Shown here: positions 10,283 to 16,093 of the stretch, one piece after another
Layout of the letters: the number at the start of each line of letters is the position of its first letter
How positions within the stretch are numbered: position 1 is the stretch's first letter
Assembly: GCA_964565715.1 (NCBI GenBank)
Contig: CAZMGG010000126.1
Location: 1-16,093 of the forward strand
DNA from: CAZMGG01 sp964565715
GTDB lineage: Bacteria; Planctomycetota; UBA1135; UBA2386
DNA: 16,093 nt
Direction of reading: 5' to 3'
Translations under genes and position numbers: made by a program
Notes under the pieces: generated by a model
The model's input: only the letters and a program-made list of their open reading frames with translations
Told to the model about the DNA's origin: nothing
The model's database searches: none

Positions 10283-12201
10283 GATGCGGACACCTCCGGC
10301 CGGCGCAGCAGGAGCGCCGGCAGCAGCACGGCATCGCCGAGCAACGCGAGGCCGATGGTCAGGGCGGCGAGGGCGCCGAACTCGGCGGTGGAGGGCATGC
10401 GGGAGCCGAGGGTGCCGAGGAAGCCCACTCCCAGCACCGTGCTGGAGACCAGCATGGGCCGGGCCACGGCGGCCAGGGCCACGGCCAGCCCGGCGGTCGC
10501 TGTCGGACCGCGGCGGTGGAACCGGTGCAGCAGGTGGATCGTGTTGTCGACGACGAGCCCGAGCAGCACCGAGCCGATCATGGCCGTCGATACCGTGACC
10601 GCGTGGCCGCACAGGCCGATGCCGCCATAGAGCAGCGCGCACGGCGCGACATTGGGCAGGAGGCCGATCAGGGCGAGGCGCACCGAGCCCAGGTACCACC
10701 ACAGCCCCATGCCGAACGGCAGCAGCAGGGCGAGCATGCCGAGCCACTGGCCGCGCACCAGCCGCGCCGAGTCGCGCGCCACCTGCACCGCGGCGCCGGC
10801 GCAGTGCACGTCGCGGAGGCCGAGCTGGCTGGCAGACCGGTCGATGAGGTCGAACAGGGCCACCCGTTCGCCGCTGCCGCCGGGGCGCAGCAGGAGCGGC
10901 ACGGCAAGGCCGGCGGTGGCGTGGATCAGCGGCGGACCGGCCAGGCCGACCACCTCGGGCCGCGCGGCGATGCGACCGAGCAGGGGCAGCAGCTGCGACA
11001 GGCTCTGGCTCGCCGGGGCGCGGAGATGGAACGCATCGGTGCCGCCGACCCGCTCGGCCAGCGCCTCGAGTCCGACGCGGAAGGCATCATCCTTCGGCAG
11101 GAGGCGCAGCGGGTCGTTGTCGGCGCGCAGCCGGGTGAGGCCGACCGCGGCCAATGCCAGCAGCAGGAAGGTCGCGTGCAGCACGCGGCCGCGGCGGCGG
11201 GTCAGCCAGTCGAGGTAGCCCCGCACCGACGGCCTCCGGGGCGGCCTGACCCGCCCGGCGCCGGCCGCCAGCAGCCGCGGCAGCAGGGTCAGGCTGCACA
11301 GATGGGCCAGGGCGGTGCCTAGCGCGGCGTCGCGGCCGAAGGCCGTGACCGCGGGGATCGCGGCGAACGCCAGGGAGGCGAATCCGGCCATGGTGGTGAG
11401 GGTCGTCCAGAGCGCCGGACGCCGCAGGCGAGCGGTGGCCAGGGCGGCCGCGGTCGGCGCCCGGTGGCCGTCGCGGCGGGCCTGCAGGAAGGACTCGACG
11501 ACGTGCACCGCACCGGCCACGCCGACCGTGAGCAGCACCGGTTCCAGGAGCACGGAGACCGGGTCCAGCATGCGACCGGACCACGCGGTGAGGCCTCGGG
11601 TCCACAGGATGGCCAGGGTCGCCGGAAGGAGCACGCCGGCGGCGACGAGCAGATGCCGGTAGAGCAGCAGGGCGAGCAGGAACAGGCCGCCGCCGACGAA
11701 CGGCATCGTGCGCAGCCGTTCCCCGGCGACCGCGTCGGCGATGGCCGCCTCGCCGAGATCCTGGGCAGCGGCGAGCAGGCGCAGGGGCGGCGGACACTCC
11801 GCCCGGGCCGTGGCCAGCACCGGTGGCGAGGGCCCCGCGAGGGAGAGTGATGCCAGGAGCACACCAGGCATCGGGTCGGCGACCGGCGAGACCCGTGTGA
11901 CATCGGGGCGCTGCTGCAGGCGGGTGAGCAGGCCGGTCACCGCGACGCGATCCGGGATTTCGATGGCCTGGCCGGTCGGCCGGCAGAACGCCAGCAGCAG
12001 CGTCGCATCGTCGCCGACGCTGCGGCGCCGTTCGGCGCGCCGCCGGTCGTCGTCGGTGCCGGGGGACTTCAGGGCGCTGTTGGCCGGGTCGATGACCAGC
12101 GCCGCCTGGGCCCAGCCGAGGGCTGCGGTGATCACCGCCAGCGCGAACAGGATCACGACACCGAGGCAGCGGCGGCGGCGGTGCATCGAGGGGCTGGGCA
12201 T
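10279..12201 (-). CDS. RND/MMPL-type transporter (predicted lipid exporter)
   Basis: 640 residues from ATG 12201, with the duplicated RND plan. TM1 is at 12-34 after HRRRRC, then a periplasmic loop to about 165, TM2-6 between 166 and 312, TM7 at 340-357, a second periplasmic loop (358-484) and TM8-12 to 634. The second half carries GLVVDNTIHLLHRF with Asp552, the typical proton-relay position of the family; the matching first-half segment (VGVAGAVHVVESF, 226-238) lacks an acid there. NDPLRLLPKDDAF at 362-374 and GGTDAFHL at 386-393 are found in MMPL/HpnN-like permeases, which move lipids such as hopanoids or mycolates rather than drugs. It heads the leftward operon and overlaps the oxidoreductase by four bases. 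Starts at 12186 or 12336 are possible, since no ribosome binding site decides; 12201 leaves a natural basic lead before TM1. Confidence 0.88.
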   Translation of the reverse strand: MPSPSMHRRRRCLGVVILFALAVITAALGWAQAALVIDPANSALKSPGTDDDRRRAERRRSVGDDATLLLAFCRPTGQAIEIPDRVAVTGLLTRLQQRPDVTRVSPVADPMPGVLLASLSLAGPSPPVLATARAECPPPLRLLAAAQDLGEAAIADAVAGERLRTMPFVGGGLFLLALLLYRHLLVAAGVLLPATLAILWTRGLTAWSGRMLDPVSVLLEPVLLTVGVAGAVHVVESFLQARRDGHRAPTAAALATARLRRPALWTTLTTMAGFASLAFAAIPAVTAFGRDAALGTALAHLCSLTLLPRLLAAGAGRVRPPRRPSVRGYLDWLTRRRGRVLHATFLLLALAAVGLTRLRADNDPLRLLPKDDAFRVGLEALAERVGGTDAFHLRAPASQSLSQLLPLLGRIAARPEVVGLAGPPLIHATAGLAVPLLLRPGGSGERVALFDLIDRSASQLGLRDVHCAGAAVQVARDSARLVRGQWLGMLALLLPFGMGLWWYLGSVRLALIGLLPNVAPCALLYGGIGLCGHAVTVSTAMIGSVLLGLVVDNTIHLLHRFHRRGPTATAGLAVALAAVARPMLVSSTVLGVGFLGTLGSRMPSTAEFGALAALTIGLALLGDAVLLPALLLRRPEVSAS

Positions 12202-12306
12202 CGGTGCCCGCCGCAGAGCACGCCGCGTGCCAGGGCCGGCGTCGGAGTGTGCTGCCGGGTGCCGGGCCGCGTTGCTTGGGGCGTTGAGCGTCCGCCGTTG
12301 AAGGGA

Positions 12307-12323
12307 TTGCACACCGGTTGCAA
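12307..12323. promoter_or_regulatory. Inverted repeat TTGCA-N7-TGCAA, possible activator site
   Basis: TTGCACACCGGTTGCAA has 5-base arms around a 7-base spacer; a further TGCAA follows at 12328-12332. Its centre (12315) lies about 88 bases before the transcription start predicted from the sigma-54-like element, within the usual range for an enhancer-binding-protein site. Operator function is inferred from position and symmetry only. Confidence 0.3.
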
Positions 12324-12375
12324 GGACTGCAAGCATGGAAGCCCCAGGTGCGCCCGGGACTCCTGGGGTGGCGGG

Positions 12376-12392
12376 TCGGCACGCCCGTTGCG
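12376..12392 (+). promoter_or_regulatory. Sigma-54-like -24/-12 promoter for the PKS operon
   Basis: TCGGCACGCCCGTTGCG fits the sigma-54 core GGCAC-N5-TTGC exactly, with GG (12378-12379) and GC (12390-12391) separated by the required 10 bases. It departs from the extended consensus at the T before GG and at the final A/T. Transcription would begin near 12403, leaving a leader of about 44 bases before the ATG at 12447. It faces the YceI/PKS operon and sits in its only long upstream gap. No adjacent sigma-54 activator gene is in the window, so function is unproven. Confidence 0.45.
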
Positions 12393-12446
12393 ATGCCTGG
12401 ACTGGACGAACATGACATTGGAAGCGGCACAAGCGTGGCTACGAGC

Positions 12447-13574
12447 ATGAGCAGGCGACTGGCCGGTCTCGTCGGGTGGTGCGTGATCCTGGCGGCCGGG
12501 GCCCTCGGTGCGGCCGGCCTGTGGCACGTGCAGGAGCGGGTGCGGATCGTGATCGAGGCCGAGCGGCCGGCGGGGCCCGAGCCGCTGGCATTGCTGCGCG
12601 ATGAGGTCACGACCTTGCAGCGGGACGTGGGCGCGCTGGTGGCCGCCTTGGAGGCGAACCTGCGGCAACTGGCGGCGTCCCTGGACGGGGCCCAACAGGT
12701 TCATGCGGCCGGCTGCCGCGAGGATGTGCGGCGGCTGACGGCGAGCCTGGAGCGTTGGCAGCAGTCGGTCGATGGCACGACGGCATCGCTGAGCGCGGCG
12801 ATCGCGCGGCTCGCGGACCGGCAGCCCGACGGGCAGGGCGCACCGGTGGCCGCGGGCGCTGAGACGATGGTGGTGACCACGCCGATGGCGCCGGCCGATG
12901 CCAGGACGGCAACCGGGCCGGACGCTGCCGCCGGCAACTCGCCCGGTGGCGATCTCGCCAGGGAGGGCGCGCCGCCCGCGCAACCGGCCCAGGGCGGCTT
13001 CCTGAACTTCCGGTTGCCATCACGGACCTTCCGCTTCGACCAGCCCCACGACTTCGTGCTGCTGCCGGACCTGAGCAGGGTCGGCTTCGATGCCACCAGC
13101 ACGCTGCACGACTTCTCCGGGGTGACCCAGGCGGTGACCGGGGAACTGCATGCCGACCTGCACGATCCGGCGGGGACCTGGAGCGGCCGCGTGGTGTGCC
13201 AGGCCGGCACCCTGCTCACCGGCGTCGACGGTCGCGACGAGGGACTGCGCGAGCACCTCGCCACGTCGCAGCACCCGGACATCTGCTTCGAGATCACCGG
13301 TTTCGAGCCCGCGGCGAACGGCATCGACGCAGCCCACGAGACGGTGCAAGGCGCCGTGCTGGGCCGGATGACGATCCGCGGCAGGACCAGGGACCTGCGT
13401 GTGCCGATCCGCGCCGCGATGGACGCCGGGCGCCGGCTGGTGGTCGAGGGCCAGGCGCCGCTCAAGCTCAGCGACTACGAGGTGCCGGTGCCGAGCAAGC
13501 TCGGCGTCATCAGCATGGGGGACGAGGTGAAGGTGTGGGTGGCCCTGCGGCTGCGGGTGGGGAAGGGAGGCTGA
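12447..13574 (+). CDS. Membrane-tethered coiled-coil protein with C-terminal YceI domain
   Basis: 375 residues. An N-terminal membrane anchor (6-26, after RR) leads to a helical segment with heptad-like hydrophobic spacing at about 46-125 (LRDEVTTLQRDVGALVAALE), a Pro/Ala/Gly-rich linker (126-186), and a full YceI domain at 203-371: VGFDATSTLHDFSGVT, REHLATSQHPDICFEI, GRMTIRGRTRDLRVPI, and the close LSDYEVPVPSKLGVISMGDEV. YceI folds are lipocalin-like barrels that carry isoprenoid or quinone-type lipids in the periplasm. Most are free secreted proteins; here the barrel is tied to the inner membrane by a stalk. It is the first gene of the rightward operon, one base before the lipoprotein. The frame is open from 12318, but ATG 12447 directly precedes the RR-plus-anchor and falls after the promoter-like element. 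A role handing lipid from the membrane to an outer acceptor is inferred. Confidence 0.87.
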   Translation: MSRRLAGLVGWCVILAAGALGAAGLWHVQERVRIVIEAERPAGPEPLALLRDEVTTLQRDVGALVAALEANLRQLAASLDGAQQVHAAGCREDVRRLTASLERWQQSVDGTTASLSAAIARLADRQPDGQGAPVAAGAETMVVTTPMAPADARTATGPDAAAGNSPGGDLAREGAPPAQPAQGGFLNFRLPSRTFRFDQPHDFVLLPDLSRVGFDATSTLHDFSGVTQAVTGELHADLHDPAGTWSGRVVCQAGTLLTGVDGRDEGLREHLATSQHPDICFEITGFEPAANGIDAAHETVQGAVLGRMTIRGRTRDLRVPIRAAMDAGRRLVVEGQAPLKLSDYEVPVPSKLGVISMGDEVKVWVALRLRVGKGG

Positions 13575-13575
13575 G

Positions 13576-14013
13576 ATGCGACCCGCCGTGGCGCGAACGG
13601 GGCGTCGGTTGCTGTTCCTGCTGGCCGCGCTCCCGGCGGCGGGCTGCTACGCGTCCAACGTCGTGGCCCGCACCGACCGGCTGGTGGCGGCGCCGGCCGA
13701 ACTGCCATGGGTGCTGGCCGATGCCGACGCGGTGCCCGGCTTCTGGCAGGCCGCGGCGATCACCGGTGATGCCGCGTTGAGCCTGCGGGCCGTCTACTAC
13801 TGGTTCGAACGGGGCGGCAGCTACACCGGCGCCGCGCTGGTGGAGGGTGACGCGGGTCTGGCGTTCCAGACCCTGGTGGGACGCTGGCAGGTGGTGGCGG
13901 GAGCCCTGCGCCTCGACGAAGGCGCCCCGGCGCGTCTGGAGGCGGCGCCCGATCATCTGCGGCTCTCCCTGCCGGGCGGCGTGCTGGTGCTGCGGCGGGC
14001 GGAGCTGCGATGA
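13576..14013 (+). CDS. Small putative lipoprotein, unknown function
   Basis: 145 residues. A basic N-region (RTGRR) and hydrophobic LLFLLAALPAAG are followed by Cys24, a lipobox-like site (AAGC) that is weak because Ala rather than Leu is at -3, so lipidation is likely but not certain. The mature part, about 120 residues, reads as beta strands (AVYYWFERGGSYTGAALVEG, LVGRWQVVAGALRLDEG, LRLSLPGGVLVLRRAEL) and suggests a small barrel or META/lipocalin-like fold; I cannot assign a family. GGGAGG lies 5 bases before the ATG, a good ribosome binding site. The ATG comes one base after the tethered YceI gene and the stop overlaps the methyltransferase start in ATGA. An outer-membrane docking partner for the lipid carrier is a guess from context. 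Confidence 0.75.
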   Translation: MRPAVARTGRRLLFLLAALPAAGCYASNVVARTDRLVAAPAELPWVLADADAVPGFWQAAAITGDAALSLRAVYYWFERGGSYTGAALVEGDAGLAFQTLVGRWQVVAGALRLDEGAPARLEAAPDHLRLSLPGGVLVLRRAELR

Positions 14014-14738
14014 GGGATCCCTGCCTGGCGTCGCGGCGGAACGACCTCCGCCTCTACCGGCGTGACGGCTGGTGGGACCCGTCGTGTCGGGCCTTCGCCT
14101 CGCTGCGCTCCGTCAACGAGTGCCGGCTGGACCTGCTGCGCGGCTGGCTGGCGGCCGCCGGGGCGGCCGGGCGCCCCGGCGTCGTGATCGACCTCGGCTG
14201 TGGCGGCGGCCTGATGGCCGTGCCCCTGATCGCCGACGGACATCGCGTGCTCGGCATCGATCTGTCGCGGCCGGCGCTGGCGGCGGCGCGCGCGGCGGCT
14301 ACGGAACGCGGCCTGTTTGCCACCGGCGACCTGATCGGCAGCCCGCTCGCCAGCCGGATCGCGGACCTCGTGCTGCTCGCCGACGTGCTGGAGCACGTGT
14401 CCGACGCGCCGGCGGCGGTGGCGGAGGCGGCGCGGTTGCTGCGCCCTGGCGGCCACCTGTTCGTGAGCACGATCAACCGGACCATCCTGTCCCGTCTGTT
14501 GGGCGTGACGTTGGCCGAGGGCCTGGGTCTCGTGCCGCGTGGCACCCACGACCCGGCAATGTTCGTGCGGCCGCAGGAACTCGACCGCTGGGCCGCGACG
14601 GCGGGCCTGGCCCGCGTGGCCCGGGCGGGCGAGGTGGTGCGGCCCTGGGCCACCCTGCGGGATTGGACGATCCGCGTCCGGCCGGGCGGCAGCCTGGCGC
14701 TGGGCTACAGCGCGTTGTTCCGAAGGGAGATGGCATGA
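14010..14738 (+). CDS. UbiG-like SAM-dependent O-methyltransferase
   Basis: 242 residues, class I Rossmann methyltransferase. SAM motif I is VIDLGCGGG at 59-67, with Asp84 in GIDLSRPAL closing the adenosine pocket, and motif VLEHVSDAP at 126-134. Three features point to UbiG/COQ3 specifically: the early WWDP (21-24) leading to SLRSVNECRLDLL, the FVSTINRT stretch at 151-158, and GTHDPAMFVRPQEL at 178-191, the counterpart of the conserved UbiG GTHDW segment. UbiG methylates catechol hydroxyls on polyprenylated rings in ubiquinone synthesis. Here it lies in a type III PKS operon with no other ubiquinone genes, so the likely substrate is a lipid-tailed phenol made by that PKS (inference). It is joined to both neighbours by ATGA overlaps. 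A true quinone-pathway role cannot be ruled out from sequence. Confidence 0.88.
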   Translation: MRDPCLASRRNDLRLYRRDGWWDPSCRAFASLRSVNECRLDLLRGWLAAAGAAGRPGVVIDLGCGGGLMAVPLIADGHRVLGIDLSRPALAAARAAATERGLFATGDLIGSPLASRIADLVLLADVLEHVSDAPAAVAEAARLLRPGGHLFVSTINRTILSRLLGVTLAEGLGLVPRGTHDPAMFVRPQELDRWAATAGLARVARAGEVVRPWATLRDWTIRVRPGGSLALGYSALFRREMA

Positions 14739-15493
14739 GAACGCAGCGGCGAGTCGCGCTGGGCGCGGTCCTGGCGGTGGTGGGAGGCGGCGCGTTCCTG
14801 CTGGCGATCGCCAGCATGGCCCATGGCATCGCGAGCGGGCTGCAGGACGGCCGCGGTGGGCTGCACGGTCCGGCGGCGTGGCTCGCCGACCTCGGGCTGG
14901 TGCTGCAGTTCCCCCTGCTGCACTCGTTCCTGCTCGGTGATCGTGGCCGGCGACTGCTGCAACGGGTGTGGCCCGGGGACCTGGGCCGCACGCTGCTGCC
15001 CACCAGCTACGCGCTGGTGGCCAGCCTGCAGCTGCTGGCGGTGTTCTGGCTGTGGTCGCCGCTCGGCCCGGTGTGGTGGGCACCGACTGGTTGGCCGCTG
15101 GCGCTGTCGTGGGTGCCGTTCGCGCTGGCCTGGCTCTGGCTGGCGGTGGCGATCGGCAACGCCGGCGCCGGCATCCAGAGCGGGGCCAGCGGCTGGTGGG
15201 CCTTGCTGCGCGGCCGGCCGCTGCGCTATCCGCCGATGCCGACTGCCGGCCTGTTCGCCTGCTGTCGGCAGCCGATCTACTTCGGCTTCGGCCTGGTGCT
15301 GTGGACCGCGCCGGTGCGGTCCGTCGATGGCCTGCTGCTGGCGGTGGCCTGGGGCGCGTACTGCCTGGTCGGGCCGCTGCGCAAGGAGGCGCGCTACGAA
15401 CAGTGGTTCGGCGAACGCTTCACCGCCTATCGTGCGACGGTGCCCTACCTGCTGCCCCGTCTGCCGTGCCGGTCGCGCCGGAGGTCACGATGA
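14735..15493 (+). CDS. Integral-membrane methyltransferase, ICMT/MddA-like
   Basis: 252 residues with about five to six hydrophobic segments (8-30, 46-68, 90-108, 120-142, 180-192, 198-214). The C-terminal half has the isoprenylcysteine carboxyl methyltransferase/phospholipid methyltransferase pattern: CRQPIYFGFGLVLWTAP at 177-193 (usual RHPIY, with Gln for His) and RKEARYEQWFGERFTAYR ending in VPYLLP at 216-241. The TAP and FG-Y-Y-VP-L-P spacing resembles MddA and NnrU relatives. Family members methylate O or S atoms of membrane-soluble substrates using SAM. BpsB of Bacillus, which methylates alkylpyrones, belongs to this broad group and also sits next to a type III PKS, as this gene does. 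The ATG overlaps the UbiG-like stop in ATGA, and its TGA overlaps the PKS start the same way. The Gln-for-His change and RKEAR in place of EER are unusual. Confidence 0.82.
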   Translation: MRTQRRVALGAVLAVVGGGAFLLAIASMAHGIASGLQDGRGGLHGPAAWLADLGLVLQFPLLHSFLLGDRGRRLLQRVWPGDLGRTLLPTSYALVASLQLLAVFWLWSPLGPVWWAPTGWPLALSWVPFALAWLWLAVAIGNAGAGIQSGASGWWALLRGRPLRYPPMPTAGLFACCRQPIYFGFGLVLWTAPVRSVDGLLLAVAWGAYCLVGPLRKEARYEQWFGERFTAYRATVPYLLPRLPCRSRRRSR

Positions 15494-16093
15494 GGATCGC
15501 CGCCGTGGGCAGCGCGCTGCCCGGTCACCGCTATCCGCAGGAGGTCCTGCGCGACTACCTGGCCGAGGTCTGGCGCGACACGCCGGCGGCGGCCCGCCGC
15601 CTGCGTGAACTGCACGAGAACGTGGCGGTTCGGACCCGGCACCTGGCGCTGCCGCTGGAGGAGTACGCCGGCCTCACCGACTTCACGGCCAGCAACGCCG
15701 CGTTCGTGCGTTGCGCCGTGGATCTCGGCGAGCGGGCGATCGCCGACGCGCTGGCCCGCGCCGGCCTGCGGCCCGCTGACGTGGACGCGCTGATCGTCTC
15801 GACGGTGACCGGCGTCTGCAGTCCGTCGCTGGACGCCCGGCTGTGCAATCGCATGGGCTTCCGGCCCGACGTGCGACGGATGCCGCTGTTCGGGTTGGGC
15901 TGCGTGGCCGGCGCCGCGGCGGTGTCACGGGCGGCGGACTTCGTGCGGGCGTTCCCGGCGGGCGTCGCGCTGGTGCTCACCGTCGAACTCTGCTCGCTGA
16001 CCCTGCAGCGGAACGACCGTTCGGTGGCCAACCTGATCGCCTCGGGCCTGTTCGGCGATGGCGCCAGCGCCGCGGTGGTGGTGGGGGCCGTGC
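15490..16093 (+). CDS. Type III polyketide synthase (5' part, truncated by window edge)
   Basis: First 201 residues of an expected ~350-380. MRIAAVGSALPGHRYPQ opens like chalcone-synthase-type enzymes. VDALIVSTVTGVCSPSLDARL at 98-118 is the family segment before the active site, PLFGLGCVAGAAAVSRA at 132-148 contains the nucleophile Cys138, and LIASGLFGDGASAAVVVG follows at 182-199. The catalytic His and Asn lie beyond the edge. Type III PKSs extend a CoA or fatty-acyl starter with malonyl-CoA and cyclise it to resorcinols, pyrones or phloroglucinols; bacterial members near ICMT-like and flavin enzymes usually give long-chain alkylresorcinols or alkylpyrones. KAS III is excluded mainly by the GCVAG context and lack of its usual N-terminal pattern. 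The ATG overlaps the preceding stop in ATGA. Starter chain length cannot be read from this fragment. Confidence 0.9.
   Translation, partial: MRIAAVGSALPGHRYPQEVLRDYLAEVWRDTPAAARRLRELHENVAVRTRHLALPLEEYAGLTDFTASNAAFVRCAVDLGERAIADALARAGLRPADVDALIVSTVTGVCSPSLDARLCNRMGFRPDVRRMPLFGLGCVAGAAAVSRAADFVRAFPAGVALVLTVELCSLTLQRNDRSVANLIASGLFGDGASAAVVVGAV

Larger units (their letters stand above)
12202..12446. promoter_or_regulatory. Divergent control region between the two operons
   Basis: 245 bases between the transporter and the tethered YceI protein, the only long gap in the cluster and so the likely site of both promoters. It contains a sigma-54-like -24/-12 element facing right and an inverted repeat TTGCA-N7-TGCAA (both listed separately). 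I see no convincing sigma-70 boxes for the leftward transporter operon, and no hairpin or riboswitch-like fold stands out. Confidence 0.6.

Noticed and set aside
9044..10630. 528-codon plus-strand frame opposite the oxidoreductase
   Set aside because: Shadow of a confirmed flavoprotein; Gly/Glu/Ala/Arg-rich without a recognisable domain.
10283..10747. N-terminal extension of the FAD oxidoreductase
   Set aside because: The Rossmann GxGxxG begins 10 residues after ATG 10282, as the family requires, and the extension only re-reads the transporter gene.
12186..12336. Alternative transporter starts at 12186 and 12336
   Set aside because: 12186 removes only five residues and cannot be excluded; 12336 would add 45 residues of non-membrane, Arg/Ala/Pro-rich sequence through the control region. 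12201 was kept as the middle choice.

Overview
The window is about 70% GC by eye and gene-dense, with short gaps and no RNA genes, mobile elements or CRISPR arrays that I can recognise. The best lineage guess is Planctomycetota, from a distinctive secreted protein at 529-1743 that resembles a C-terminal repeat style known from deep-branching planctomycetes. The weak or absent Shine-Dalgarno sequences at most genes fit but do not prove it.

Left part (1-6883) looks like ordinary chromosome: the 3' end of a UDP-glucuronate decarboxylase-like epimerase, the secreted beta-propeller-like protein facing it, a membrane-anchored SGNH/GDSL hydrolase, a galactokinase, a PLP-dependent threonine/serine dehydratase and a secreted M1 metallopeptidase. 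Strands alternate. One convergent pair ends inside a perfect 18-bp inverted repeat that looks like a bidirectional terminator, and another shares a CTAG in which both genes stop.

Right part (6880-16093 and beyond) is the interesting region: two divergent, tightly overlapping gene strings that look like one biosynthetic and export locus. The leftward string is RND/MMPL-type transporter, FAD-dependent oxidoreductase, secreted YceI-like protein, sensor histidine kinase. The rightward string is a membrane-tethered coiled-coil protein ending in a YceI lipid-binding domain, a small putative lipoprotein, a UbiG-like methyltransferase, an MddA/ICMT-like membrane methyltransferase and a type III polyketide synthase that runs off the edge. 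Seven of the eight within-string junctions overlap by 1 or 4 bases and the eighth has a one-base gap, so each string is probably one operon.

My inference is that the type III PKS makes an alkylresorcinol or alkylpyrone-like lipid, that the flavoenzyme and the two methyltransferases tailor it (compare the SrsABC and BpsAB systems), and that the RND pump, two YceI-fold carriers and the lipoprotein move it through the envelope. The 245-bp divergent gap carries a sigma-54-like -24/-12 element facing the PKS operon, with an inverted repeat about 90 bases upstream of the predicted start. The histidine kinase in the partner operon is of the type that often works with sigma-54 activators. The coupling of a type III PKS to a dedicated YceI/RND lipid-trafficking set is the candidate new system.
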